Assembly (NCBI GenBank): GCA_037039925.1
Contig: JAXRKP010000268.1
Span: 85,601-149,600 of the forward strand
DNA length: 64,000 bases
Direction: 5' to 3'
DNA from: Doris montereyensis
Lineage: Eukaryota > Mollusca > Gastropoda > Nudibranchia > Dorididae
Shown piece after piece: positions 1-13,667 of the stretch. The notes below the pieces were generated by a model. The model was given only the letters and a program-made list of their open reading frames with translations. It was not told where the DNA came from and made no database searches. A program made the translations under genes and the position numbers. Each line of letters begins with the position of its first letter. Position 1 is the stretch's first letter.

Positions 1-273
1 TGTCAAGGTGTTAGTATGAAGTGGCTTACAGTTACAAGCTGGTGTACTGCTAAGACGGATTTTCAATTAAATGACCGGCAAAGAGAGCGGGGGGGGGGAG
101 AGGGTTGTGATGGGTGAGCAAATAGCATATTATACATTGTACATTTTTTCTTCTTTCTTTTTTTTAGAGGAAAATTACTGATTAACTCAATTAATGTTTA
201 TTATTTATATTACTGTCAATGCTCGTGGAGGTAATGATTCAATGAGCACTCTTTTCATGTTTGCTTTCTACAG
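1..273. other. Upstream intron or flank of the Ig/ApeC-like gene
   Basis: No coding sequence is recognised. The stretch holds a G-run near 90-102 and ends in a pyrimidine tract followed by CAG at 271-273, a good 3' splice acceptor directly before the ATG at 274. This suggests a 5' untranslated exon further upstream, outside the window. Confidence 0.5.
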
Positions 274-1792
274 ATGGCCCATATGTCATTAGTTACAGTA
301 GCAGCAGTCCTTTCTATCATGGCGACCATGAGCCAGGCATGGGTTCTTGAAGCTAACGTGAACGAAATCACACCGGGAAAAACCCAAAATGTGCAGCTAG
401 TGTGCAAATTAGATAAAGTGGCAAAGGTCAAAGTCAAAAGTTTTAATAGATTCGGATTATCAAACCGGATCCGATGGGTGGCAAACATTCTCTCGCAGAA
501 CTTCGGATCTTAACGAATACAACGTTTCAAAAAAACTATGACATCACTGTTACGAGCAATATCAACGAGAGTGAGACGATCTACCTGATGGTCACGTGGT
601 CAACCGCAACTGAGGACACGCTTGGAGGTTATGGCTGTCAGGTCGATGGCTATGACAAGAATGACAACTTCTTCAACGTCAACGCGAAACCAATGATGAT
701 AAAGCAACGAATTCTGACCGAGTATGACGTCGATCAACGTATTCAGTCGGCTATATCAGGATACGAAAAGAAGCAACAGTTACTGGAGTTAGAAATGTCT
801 ATGATGAAAATGTTTTACATAAATTGAGTTGACAACAATGAAACAACGATATCAAGACGAGAACGCTAAACTAAGAACAAAAGTGTCAAACCTGAAACAA
901 GAGGTGGAATCGAGTAGTGCAACGAAAGATGAGTTAGCTTTTTCAAATTTCCCGATTAACGAAGGACAGTCAATTTATTTGAAGAGTGGCAAAATTCACG
1001 ATGACATGAACAGTTTGATTGGAGACTCAAAGCGATATCTGGAGAGAAACATTTCCAGAGTCGAATCGGCAGGCAAGGAGGACTACCGTCAACTTGCTTC
1101 CAAAGTCAATCAGCTGGAAACAAAGGAGAATCAATCAAGGCAACATTATCAAGGGAGATTGGAACAACTAAAAAGAGTTGATAGAGTTCATTGATCACAA
1201 ACTTGAGAATACAACGGATGATTTGAAGCATGATATCAGAAATATGTGCGCGGTAGTGATAGAAAAGCGAACGTCGACATTGTCGACGCATAAACCGACA
1301 GACACAACGACAACGACAACAACAACAACAACAACGCGGACCCCGTGTAACAAAGCCGAATGGCCCCAGTCCACGTATGCTTTGGTCAAACCAACTTCCG
1401 GATGCGCGGACTCAACAGCGAAGACAGAGAATATGAACGCAATCCTCGCTACCTTCTTTCACTCAGCGCCAAGTAACGATTTCAATGTCATCAAGTTCAT
1501 TGAAATGAGAGTCCGTTCGGCAACCACGATGACGGCCCTCAACTTTTGTTCCAAGCAGAAGTCTACCACTACCATACATACACCAGCAGCTGTCACGTGG
1601 CCCAAAGGCTCCTATTGCATCTTTTCGGCAAGGGGTTTGTCCAAGTGAGTTCGGACACGGACTAACGCGTTACTTTGTGAGCAAGGACGGTATAGATGTG
1701 GGATTCTTATTGTTCCATTTCTGTTGTAGAAACGACGGAGATGTAAAGTCAGCCATGCATCTGCCCTGTGGAAATCCCTTCTATCTTTACAG
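274..1792 (+). pseudogene. Secreted Ig-like / coiled-coil / ApeC-domain protein gene, frame-broken
   Basis: Reading starts at ATG 274, just after a splice acceptor. The first 22 or so residues form a signal peptide (hydrophobic core, ending near SQA). An Ig-like region follows, with Cys in LVCKLDK and again in GGYGCQVDG about 90 residues later. Next come charged heptad-like stretches (about 700-1240, coiled coil), then a Thr-rich linker coded by ACA/ACG repeats (about 1300-1335). The C-terminal part has WPQSTYALVKPTSGC and WPKGSYCIF, and after a small intron (donor after 1644, acceptor before 1730) PFYLYR. These are hallmarks of the ApeC (apextrin C-terminal) family, known as a recognition/immune-type domain in invertebrates. 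The frame shifts near 470, near 826 and near 1180, and the middle of the ApeC part is scrambled or lost. The final exon expected after the donor at 1792 is not found; a SINE follows. It may be a pseudogene, or a gene with many sequence errors. Assignment to ApeC is by motif recall, not search. Confidence 0.6.
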
Positions 1793-1811
1793 GTAAAGCC
1801 AAAAAATTTCT

Positions 1812-2095
1812 TACAAGGCCGCTACGGCTTATAGAGCCGGAGTTTATATCCCGGCTTCTGTAGCGTGAAGCAGAATAGGTGATAATAATCCCCTCCTGGC
1901 CAGGACGCTAGTCTGACGCAGATTTCACTCCCAAACTAGCGCTTGTACTCATTTGCATCTGGGCAGAACAGGGGGAGGGAGGGGTTGCGTGTTAAGTACC
2001 TTTCCCAAAGAACACAGTTTCGGATCTAGCTTTGCTGGGATTCGATCCTCAATTGGGAAGTCTAACTGCTCGGCTTCCGTCGCCACTGTCTTTAC
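1812..2095 (-). repeat. tRNA-derived SINE, family A, copy 1
   Basis: Minus-oriented copy. It starts with the 3' body (AGAGCCGGAGTTTAT...TAGCGTGAAG) and ends in the tRNA-like head (GGGATTCGATCC, AACTGCTCGGCTTCCG). It lies 20 bp after the last exon of the Ig/ApeC-like gene, where a terminal exon would be expected. Full-length family A copies run about 290 bp. Confidence 0.85.
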
Positions 2096-2295
2096 AGGTA
2101 GCTTTACCTAATTATATATAGATAATAATTCATCTATATCAAATTATATGCAATCTTTACAAAGTTATCTTGAATTACAATTATGGTACAAAGTAAATTC
2201 TGGGTACATGTATTTGTAAACGATTTCGTTTCTCTTTTAGATAACTCTTATCACCGACTGTAGTGCTTTATGAACATTCATGGTCTCTTGAATGC
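2096..2295. other. AT-rich spacer, nothing recognised
   Basis: Short AT-rich stretch between two family A SINEs with no coding or RNA signal. Sequence near 2101-2270 is echoed at 3460-3625 (ATCTATAT, AATTATA, TACAATTATGGTACA, TTTTAGATAA), so the 22-bp minisatellite and SINE copy 2 lie between two copies of the same ancestral segment. Confidence 0.4.
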
Positions 2296-2588
2296 CATTA
2301 CAGCACACAGACCTGGAGCTTACCCCGGTTTCTATAGCGTGAAGAGGAACAGATGATACTAATCACCTCCTGAACCGACCGTTAGTCTGGAGCAGGTGAT
2401 TACTCCCAAACTAGTGCTTGTCGTGTACTCATTTGCACCTGGGTCAAGTGGAGAAAACAAGAATATTGTGTTAAAAGTCTTTCCAAATGAACAAAACGTC
2501 GGACCTAGTTTTGTCCGGATTCGAATCTTGGACCTCATGACCCCCAAGTCCGACAGCCTAAGCACTCGGTAATCGATGCCACAGGGTC
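2296..2588 (-). repeat. tRNA-derived SINE, family A, copy 2
   Basis: Minus-oriented. Shares with the other family A copies the 3' motif CCGGTTTCTATAGCGTGAAG, the body around CTCCCAAACTAGTGCTTG, and the tRNA-like head ending in CACTCGGTAATCGATGCCAC. Both Pol III box remnants are recognisable in reverse. Confidence 0.85.
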
Positions 2589-2594
2589 TTAGGC

Positions 2595-3450
2595 CTCAGG
2601 TATCTTTATAGGTAGTCTCAGGTATCTTTATAGGTAGCCTCAGGTATCTTTATAAGTAGTCTCAGGTATCTTCATAGGTAGTCTTAGGTATCTTCATAGG
2701 TAGTCTTAGGTATCTTTATAGGTAGTCTTAGATCTTTATATATCTTTATAGGTAGTCTTAGGTATCTTTATAGGTAGTCTTAGGTATCTTTATAGGTAGT
2801 CTTAGGTATCTTTATAGGTAGTCTTAGGTATCTTTATAGGTAGTCTTAGGTATCTTTATAGGTAGTCTTAGGTATCTTTATAGGTAGTCTCAGGTATCTT
2901 CATAGGTAGTCTTAGGTATCTTTATAGGTAGTCTTAGGTATCTTCATAGGTAGTCTTAGGTATCTTCATAGGTAGTCTTAGGTATCTTTATAGGTAGTCT
3001 TAGGTATCTTTATAGGTAGTCTTAGTCATAGGTATCTATCTTTATAGGTAGTCTTAGGTATCTTTATAGGTAGTCTTAGGTATCTTTATAGGTAGTCTTA
3101 GGTATCTTTATAGGTAGTCTTAGGTATCTTTATAGGTAGTCTTAGGTATCTTTATAGGTAGTCTTAGGTATCTTTATAGGTAGTCTTAGGTATCTTTATA
3201 GGTAGTCTTAGGTATCTTTATAGGTAGTCTTAGGTATCTTTATAGGTAGTCTTAGGTATCTTTATAGGTAGTCTTAGGTATCTTCATAGGTAGTCTCAGG
3301 TATCTTTATAGGTAGTCTTAGGTAAGGTAGTCTTAGGTATCTTTATAGGTAGTCTTAGGTATCTTTATAGGTAGTCTCATGTATCTTTATAGGTAGTCTT
3401 ATGTATCTTTATAGGTAGTCTCAGGTATCTTTATAGGTAGTCTCACCTAA
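2595..3450. repeat. 22-bp minisatellite, about 38 copies
   Basis: Unit AGGTATCTTTATAGGTAGTC plus TT, with C/T variants, repeated head to tail. A few units are truncated (for example near 2730, 3025 and 3323). No coding potential; every frame is repetitive or closed. Confidence 0.95.
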
Positions 3451-3672
3451 CTTCTCATACATAATACTTAATAATCTATATTATAACATTATGCTGTCTT
3501 TACAAATGTATAGCATGAAATACAATTATATTATGGTACACAGTATATAATAATATTATTGTTTTCTTAAATTATTATAGTGTCTGTTTTAGATAAATGT
3601 TATCACTGATTGTAGTTGGTTGCGAGATAAATCAATCAATTAATCATTTTAACCATTAGGTAATGTATTATT
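3451..3672. other. AT-rich spacer with a second copy of the 2.1-2.27 kb segment
   Basis: AT-rich sequence resembling the stretch at 2101-2270, as noted there. No gene signal. Confidence 0.4.
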
Positions 3673-3968
3673 GGGGCGTCGGTGGCCGAGTGGTTAGGCT
3701 GCCGGACTGGGAATCATGAGGTCCGGGGTTCGAATCCTGGCAATGGCAGGCCCGACGTTGTGTTCCCTGGGAAAGACGCTTAACACGCATTTTCTCCACT
3801 CGACCCAGGTGCAGAAATCGGTACAAGCACTAGCTTCGGAGTAAAAACCTGCGTCAGACTAGCGTCCTGTCCACGAGGTGATTATTGTCACCTGTTCCGT
3901 TTCCCGCTATAGAAACTGGGATAAGCTCCGGCACTATAGACCGTAATGGCCTTGAAGGACCTTTTTAA
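3673..3968 (+). repeat. tRNA-derived SINE, family A, copy 3 (best full-length copy)
   Basis: The head reads GGCGTCGGTGGCCGAGTGG then TTAGGC, with an A-box-like TGGCCGAGTGG and a B-box GGTTCGAATCC about 45 bp later: a tRNA-Ser/Leu-like Pol III promoter. The body includes a self-complementary GGTGATTATTGTCACC hairpin and ends CGGCACTATAGACCG...CTTGAAGGACC, then an A/T-rich tail. The poor acceptor-stem pairing and the body make it a SINE rather than a tRNA gene. Confidence 0.9.
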
Positions 3969-4092
3969 AATATTTCTTTTTTAATGTATTATTAGTAGTA
4001 ATAGCATTGGCGATATGTGTAACCTGGCACGTCTATTTCGCCTATTTTAGCTATGCCAGCGCTGCTGCTATTCCTTTTGGTATTATAACCAA

Positions 4093-4450
4093 ACTTAGCC
4101 TCTCGACCAAGTTGCCGTGTGTTCATGCCCGACAGGTTGAGACATTTGTTTTCAGGATTTTCAGAGTGAGGGTTTGAGACCAGCCAACGGTTGACAAAAT
4201 TGTCTCGAGATTTTTCCGAGTAAAATCTAACCCCCCCCCCCCCCCCCCCCCAACCCGGTCCTGTCGGAGACGGACATTAAAAAGGAGGTCCCGTGTGCAG
4301 ATCATAACACTCTGTGCACGTTAAAGATCCCTTGGCTGTTTACAGGGCAGTCCGGACACAATTCAAACTCCTACCAAACACCCCGAGATCACCTCAGTTG
4401 TGGATGTGGGTAAATCAAATCAAATCAAATCAAATCAAATCAAATCAAAT
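4093..4450 (+). repeat. tRNA-like SINE, family B, copy 1, with (CAAAT)n tail
   Basis: 5'-truncated copy, recognised from TAGCCTCTCGACCAAG onward. The family core is ACGGACATTAAAAAGGAGGTC, GTGCAGATCATAACACTCTG, AAAGATCCCTTGGCTGTTTA and CCCGAGATCACCTCAGTTGT, ending in GTGGGTAAATCAAATCAAAT repeats. A C-run at about 4231-4251 interrupts the body. Confidence 0.85.
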
Positions 4451-4469
4451 CCCGGTGAGCATATCACAG

Positions 4470-5625
4470 CTGCTGCATGTTTAGGTGTTGTGTACACTCT
4501 GTGTACTGTGTTAACACTCTGTCAGTATGTTAGGTGTTGTGTACATGTACTGTGTTAACACTCTGTCAGTATGTTAGGTGTTGTGTACATGTACTGTGTT
4601 ACCACTCTGTCAGTATGTTAGGTGTTGTGTACATGTACTGTGTTACCACTCTGTCAGTATGTTAGGTGTTGTGTACATGTACTGTGTTACCACTCTGTCT
4701 GTATGTTAGGTGTTGTGTACATGTAATGTGTTACCACTCTGTCTGCATGTTAGGTGTTGTGTACATGTAATGTGTTACCACTCTGTCTGCATGTTAGGTG
4801 TTGTGTACATGTAATGTGTTACCACTCTGTCAGTATGTTAGGTGTTGTGTACATGTACTGTGTTACCACTCTGTCAGTATGTTAGGTGTTGTGTACATGT
4901 ACTGTGTTACCTGTATGTTAGGTGTTGTGTACTCTGTCAGTATGTTAGGTGTGTACTGTGTACCACTTGTCAATATGTTAGGTGTTGTGTACATGTACTG
5001 TGTTACCACTCAGTATGTTAGGTGTTGTGTACATGTACTGTGTTGTGTCTGTATGTTAGGTGTTGTGTACATGTACTGTGTTACCACTCTGTCAGTATGT
5101 TAGGTGTTGTGTACATGTACTGTGTTACCACTCTGTCAATATGTTAGGTGTTGTGTACATGTACTGTGTTACCACTCTGTCAGTATGTTAGGTGTTGTGT
5201 ACATGTACTGTGTTACCACTCTGTCAGTATGTTAGGTGTTGTGTACATGTACTGTGTTACCACTCTGTCAGTATGTTAGGTGTTGTGTACATGTACTGTG
5301 TTACCACTCTGTCAGTATGTTAGGTGTTGTGTACATGTACTGTGTTACCACTCTGTCAGTATGTTAGGTGTTGTGTACATGTACTGTGTTACCACTCTGT
5401 CAGTATGTTAGGTGTTGTGTACATGTACTGTGTTACCACTCTGTCAGTATGTTAGGTGTTGTGTACATGTACTGTGTTACACTCTGTCTGTATGTTAGGT
5501 GTTGTGTACATGTACTGTGTCAGTATGTTAGGTGTTGTGTACATGTACTGTGTTACCACTCAGTATGTTAGGTGTTGTGTACATGACTGTGTTAACTCTT
5601 CAGTTTTAGGTGCCTGTACATACTG
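4470..5625. repeat. 44-bp minisatellite, about 25 copies
   Basis: Unit built on GTTAGGTGTTGTGTACATGT + ACTGTGTTACCACTCTGTCAGTAT (44 bp), with shortened units near 4905-5065 and at the 3' end. Open frames through it are Cys/Val/Tyr repeats forced by the unit and are not genes. Confidence 0.95.
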
Positions 5626-5726
5626 TGTTAGGTAGAGTGGTAGACAGTCATGAATGATTTGAAAATGCATGACATAACCTTTGTGCCTCACATATAGGTA
5701 GATGGTAGACAGTCATGAATGATTTG

Positions 5727-5729
5727 AAA

Positions 5730-5803
<74 letters not shown>
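5727..5803. repeat. (AT)n microsatellite
   Basis: Alternating AT tract. It is preceded by a near-exact duplication of GTAGACAGTCATGAATGATT (about 5639 and 5704). Confidence 0.95.
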
Positions 5804-5804
<1 letters not shown>

Positions 5805-5809
5805 GTATA

Positions 5810-8130
<2,321 letters not shown>

Positions 8131-8589
8131 AGAATGACATAATAAAAAAAGGAATCGTATGTCAATTTCAATAAACAGATAGATAAATAGATAAATAAAT
8201 ATATAGACTCAGGTGCGAATGAGTACCCAGCTATACGTAGTTAAGGTAGAGAGAGATCTCGTCAGAACGATAGTATAAAACGCCTGACAGGCTGCTGTAT
8301 TGTATTCGCCTCAGGAAGTTGAGAAGGAATGTGAATGAAATGACCTGTTGGGGGAATAAATGATGTACAGTCGTGGTGAGCCTGTACTTGTACGGGGATG
8401 GTGATGCGAACTATAACAAATTGATCTTTATCTTTATCTTTGTGTTTCTTAGACTCAGCGGTACCTGTCAGAGTGTCGCAGGCATGGTCGTCGAGCAGGG
8501 TTACGTCATAGCACAAGTCTCAGGGCCGGTTAGGATCTCAATCTACAAATCTCGTCTGTCGCCAGACATTCACTCCAGCACTCAACAAC
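8131..8589. other. Unassigned unique-looking sequence
   Basis: About 460 bp between repeat E and the 65-bp satellite. Open frames of 80-84 codons exist on both strands, but none shows a recognisable domain or convincing splice context. Confidence 0.4.
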
Positions 8590-11070
8590 CAGTTCTTTGC
8601 CACTACCGAAATTAAACGTTTTCATAACAATCATCAATTTAAACACCGACCAAGCCCTTCTTGCCACTACCGAAATTGAACGTTTTCATAACAATCATCA
8701 ATTTAAACACCGACCAAGCCCTTCTTTGCCACTACCAAAATTAAACGTTTCCATAACAATCATCGATTTAAACACCGACCAAGCCCTTCTTTGCCATTAC
8801 CAAAATTAAACGTTTCCATAACAATCATCGATTTAAACACCGACCAAGCCCTTCTTTGCCACTACCAAAATCAAACTTTCCATAACAATCATCAATTTAA
8901 ACACCGACCAAGCCCTTCTTTGCCACTACCAAAATTAAACTTTCCATAACAATCATCAATTTAAACACCAACCAAGCCCTTCTTTGCCACTACCAAAATT
9001 AAACGTTTCCATAACAATCATCGATTTAAACATCGACCAAGCCCTTCTTTGCCACTACCAAAATTAAACGTTTCCATAACAATCATCAATTCAAACACTG
9101 ATCAGGCAATTCTTTGTCAACACCAAAGATCAACGTTTCCATTACATCAATTTAAACACCGACCAGGCAATTCTTTGCACCATCAAACTTAACATCACTT
9201 CCAACACTGACCAGGCAGTTCTTTGCCACCGCCAAAATTAAACATTTCAAGACATCAATTTAAACACTGACCAGGCATTTACTTGTCACCACCAAAGACC
9301 AACATTTCCATAACATCAATTCCAACACTGACGAGGCAGTTCTTTGTCAACAGCAAAGATCAACATTTCCATAACATCAATTCCAACACTGACCAGGCAG
9401 TTCTTTGTCATCAGCAAAGATCAACATTTCTTAACATCACTTCCAACACTGACTGGGCAGTTCTTTGCCACCACCAAAGATCAGCATTTCCATAAAATGA
9501 ATTCCAACACTGACCAGGCAGTTCTTTGTCCCCAGTAAAGATCAACAATTCCATAACTTCAATTCCAACACTGACCAGGCAGTTCCTTGTCATTAGCAAA
9601 GATCAACATTTCCATAACATCAATTCCAAAGTTGACCAGGTAGTTCTTTGTCCCCAGTAATCATAAACATTTCCATGACATCAATTCCAACACTGACCAG
9701 GCAGTTGTTTGTCACCAGCAAAAATCAACGTTTCCATAACATCAATTCCAACACAGACCAGGCAGTTCTTTGTCACCAGCAAAGATCAACATTTCCATAA
9801 CATCAATTCCAACACTGACCAAGCAGTTCTTCGTTAACAGCAAAGATCAACATTTCCATAACATCAATTCCAACACTGACCAGGCAGGTCTTTGCAGTTC
9901 AACATTTCCATGTCACCAGCAAAGATCAACTTTTCTATGACATCAATTTTGACCCAGTTCTTTGTCAAGCAAAGATCAGCATTTCCATAACATCAATTCC
10001 AACACTGACCAGGCAGTTCTTTGTCACCAGCAGATCAACATTTCCAAACCTCAATTCCAAACATTTCCAAATAACATCAATTCCAAAGTTCTTTGACCAA
10101 AGACCAACATTTCCATAACAGTTGACCGGGCAGTTGTTTGTCACCAGCAAAATTAAACATTTCCATAACATCAATTCCAACACTGACCAGGCAGTTCTTT
10201 GTCACCAGCAAAGATCAACATTTCCATAACATCAATTCCAAAGTTGACCAGGCAATTCTTTGTCACCAGAAAAATTAAACATTTCCATAACATCAATTCC
10301 AACATTGACCAGGCAGTTCTTTGTCACAGGCAAAGACCAACATTTCCATGACATCAATTCTAACATTGATCAGGCAGTTCTTTGTCACCAGCAAAAATCA
10401 ACATTTCCATCACATCAATTTCAACATTGACCAGGCAGTTCTCTGTCACCAGCAAAGATCAACATTTCCATGACATCAATTCCAACACTGACCAGGCAGT
10501 TCTTTGTCATCAGCAAAGATCAACATTTCCATAATACCAATTCAAACACTGGCCGGGCAGTTCTTTGCCACCACCAAAATTAAGCATTTCAATGACATCA
10601 ATTTAAACACTGACCAGGCAGTTTTTTTGTCACCACCAAATTAAACATTTTCATAACATCAATTCCAACACTGACCAGGCAATTCTTTGTCATCAGCAAA
10701 GATTAACATTTCCATAACATCAATTCCAACACTGACCAGGCAGTTCTTTGTCACCAGCAAAGATCAACATTTCCATAACATCAATTCCAACACTGACCGG
10801 GCAGTTCTTTGTCATCAGCAAAGATCAACATTTCCATAACATAAATTCCAACACTGACCAGGTAATTCTTTGTCACCGGCAAAGACCAAAATTTCCATAA
10901 CATCACTTCCAACACTGACCAGGTAATTCTTTGTCACCAGCAAAGATCAACATTTCCATAACATCAATTCCAAAACTGACCAGATAATTCTTTGTCACCG
11001 GCAAAGACCAAAATTTCCATGACATCAATTCAAAAACTGACCAGGCATTCATTTGCTCCCATCAAAGACC
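8590..11070. repeat. 2.5-kb satellite, 61-65-bp units, about 40 copies
   Basis: The left third (8590-9110) uses a 65-bp unit containing CATAACAATCATCAATTTAA and GACCAAGCCCTTCTTTGCC. The rest uses a diverged 61-62-bp unit containing AACATTTCCATAACATCAAT and ACACTGACCAGGCAGTTCTT. The two subfamilies grade into each other near 9050-9260, so this is one array with an ordered divergence gradient. Confidence 0.95.
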
Positions 11071-11176
11071 AATGTATAGCATGTATTATGTAATAGAAAT
11101 GTTCGTTACATTTTTTATTTTTATTTTTGTCTGTCATGTACTGAAATGTTACATAGATATAGATAAATGTATAATC

Positions 11177-11436
11177 GAAGAGGTCATTTCAATAGTGTGC
11201 TCATCTAACAATTACGTCATTTAAAGAGACAAAAAATGGAAAACAAATCATGGACTTAGGCACTGTTGGTTTTTGGGAATTCCAAGTTTCGAACGGCTGT
11301 AAACGTGATGTATTTTCATCATATCACTTTCACACTTTTCAGGGAGCACGATTTTCTTTTATATTCCCTAGGATTGTCTCTCTGTCTCGTTTTTCCACGA
11401 GAATGGACATAGACACACTATCGAAATGACCCCTTC
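11177..11436. mobile_element. MITE-like element M, copy 1 (about 260 bp)
   Basis: Terminal inverted repeats GAAGAGGTCATTTCAATAGT at the left and ACACTATCGAAATGACCCCTTC at the right. Internal landmarks shared with the other copies are TTAGGCACTGTTGG, GGCTGTAAACGTGATGTATT and TCTCTCTGTCTCGTTTTTCC. Too short to code; a non-autonomous DNA transposon is the simplest reading. Confidence 0.8.
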
Positions 11437-11509
11437 GTCAATGTATTGAGAGATTGACAAATGAATAATATAATAAACTGCCACGGACGTTTGCTTTCTG
11501 GACAATAAT

Positions 11510-11720
11510 GTTTTTGTCTTGTCTCTTGCCTTGTCGTATCTCTTGCCTTGTCTTATCTCTTACTTTGTATTATATCTTGCCTTGCCTTATCTCTTGCCTT
11601 GTCTTATATTTTGCATTTGTGTTATCTCTTACCTTGTATTATTATTATCTCTTGCCTTGTCTATCTTTTGCCTTGCTTGCATTGTGTTATCTCTTGCCTT
11701 GTCTTATCTCCATAACATCA
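11510..11720. repeat. 17-bp-type repeat of CTTGCCTTGTCTTATCTCT
   Basis: Imperfect tandem copies of TTATCTCTTGCCTTGTC. The end (11709-11740) reads CATAACATCAATACAAGCAC then GGCCAGGCAGT, a single stray unit of the 8.6-11.1 kb satellite. Confidence 0.85.
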
Positions 11721-11749
11721 ATACAAGCACTGGCCAGGCAGTGTATCTT

Positions 11750-11828
11750 TCTGTCAGTGTCTGTCTGTCTCTCTACCTCTCTGTCTGTCTGCCCCCTCTC
11801 TGTCTCACTCTCTCTCTCTCTCTCTGTC

Positions 11829-11876
<48 letters not shown>

Positions 11877-11905
11877 CTCTCCCCCCTCTCTCTTTCTCTT
11901 TTCCT
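11750..11905. repeat. Pyrimidine (CT/CTGT)n microsatellite
   Basis: CTGT and CT tracts, ending near 11905. Confidence 0.95.
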
Positions 11906-12134
11906 GCTATTAGTGCTATTGACCTAACATGCATCAACACCGACCTTCAACGATAAAGATGCTGAATTATATTTATTGTTCCATCCAATTTCACCCTTCT
12001 TCTTCTTCTTCTTTTCAACGTTTACTTTCCGCCAATGGTGTATTTTTGCAAGTTTCACAGCTTATTGATATTATACACTCACTTACTGTAGATAAAGTGT
12101 TTGTATCTATGTACGTGTACCTTTGCTCTTGAAT

Positions 12135-12723
12135 TCATCTATACTACTACTACTACTGCTACTACTATTACTACTGTTACTACTGTTGCTGCTACTACTG
12201 CTACTACTACTACTGCTACTACTACTACTATTACTATTACTACTGCCACTATTCTGCTACTACTTCTATTGCTACTACTATTACTACTACTACTACTATT
12301 ACTACTACTACATTGTTACTACTACTATTACTACTGCTACTACTACTACTACTACTGCTACTACTACTACTACTGCTACTACTGCTACTATTACTACTAC
12401 TACTACTGCTACTACCACTAATACTACTACTACTGCTTACTATTACTACTACTACTACTGCTACTACCACTAATACTACTACTACTGCTACTACTACTAC
12501 TCCTGCTACTACTACTAGTACTGCTGCTGCTACCACTACTACTACTGCTACTAGTAATACTGCTACTACTGCTACTACTACTAATTGCTGCTACTACTAC
12601 TGCTACTGCTATAACTACTGCTACTACTACTACTGCTACTACTACTACTACTGATACTACTACTACTGCTACTATACTACTACTACTACTACTGCTACTG
12701 CTACTACTACTACTACTACTACT
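12135..12723. repeat. (ACT)n trinucleotide repeat, about 590 bp
   Basis: Imperfect ACT/TAC repeats with GCT and ATT interruptions. Long open frames here are homopolymeric shadows. Its right end abuts the C-terminal coding end of a LINE on the minus strand, so it may have grown from the element's 3' tail. Confidence 0.95.
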
Positions 12724-13039
12724 GCATTCAATTACAAATTCGGGCAACTTATTCCACAGGCGGATTGCGGACGGAAAGAACAGATTGTTCAATTGTTGGC
12801 AAGTCTGACGATTGGACGTTGAGGGGATTCTTTTTCTTCTTCATAATAACTGACCAACTCAATTCTTGAGTATTATCAAAGATACTAACTAGAACAATAC
12901 TTTATGTTTGGTATTACTGAGTCGTTGGCAGTGATCTCTGGTTTCGTGTGCTGTTCTGCTGGGCTTCAATCGACTCCCCGCCAACTTTCACAAGTTGGTC
13001 AGTGAGGAGTATCGTACTCGTCTTACAGTTGTTTTAGCT

Positions 13040-13570
13040 TTGTATCTACTACTACGTTGTTGAAGAAGCAAAGTTGGCCATTGAAGGTTTTTCTATCAAC
13101 TACGTTGTTGAAGAAGAAAAGTTGGCCATTGAAGGTTTTCTATCAACTACGTTGTTGAAGAAGCAAAGTTGGCCATTGAAGGTTTTCTATCAACTACGTT
13201 GTTGAAGAAGCAAAGTTGGCCATTGAAGGTTTTCTATCAACTTCGTTGTTGAAGAAGCAAAGTTGGCCATTGAAGGTTTTCTATCAACTACGTTGTTGAA
13301 GAAGCAAGTTGGCCATTGAAGGTTTTCTATCTACTACGTTGTTGAAGAAGCAAAGTTGGCCATGGAAGGTTTTCTATCTACTACGTTGTTGAAGAAGCAA
13401 AGTTGGCCATTGAAGGTTTTCTATCAACTACGTTGTTGAAGAAGCAAAGTTGGCCATTGAAGGTTTTCTATCTACTACGTTGTTGAAGAAGCAAGTTGGC
13501 CATTGAAGGTTTTCTATCTACTGCGTTGTTGAAGAAGCAAAGTTGGCCATTGAAGGTTTTCTATCATTTG
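13040..13570. repeat. 47-bp minisatellite derived from LINE coding sequence, about 11 copies
   Basis: Unit CTACGTTGTTGAAGAAGCAA + AGTTGGCCATTGAAGGTTTTCTATCAA. On the minus strand one unit reads IENLQWPTLLLQQRS, the same protein segment seen once in the flanking LINE at about 14018-14075. The array therefore expanded from that coding segment. 47 is not a multiple of 3, so consecutive units shift frame. Confidence 0.9.
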
Positions 13571-13667
13571 AGTCACGTCAGTGGTTGTTCTGTAATCACC
13601 TGTGACGGTTCGTTCTGCATTTCTCTGCACCATCCCTGAATTGCAGTATGTGTTTATTAGTTATGGA

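Noticed and set aside
3673..3745. Possible tRNA gene with A and B boxes
   Set aside because: The acceptor stem does not pair well, a conserved non-tRNA body follows, and many diverged copies exist. It is the head of SINE family A.
4470..5625. CRISPR-like regular repeats (also at 2595, 13040, 24658, 31613 and 59490)
   Set aside because: Units are directly adjacent with no unique spacers, there are no cas genes, and the sequence is eukaryotic. These are minisatellites.
12101..12792. Overlapping 95-120-codon frames
   Set aside because: Trinucleotide repeat shadows. Only the FFPSAIRLWNKLP end on minus is meaningful, as a LINE remnant.
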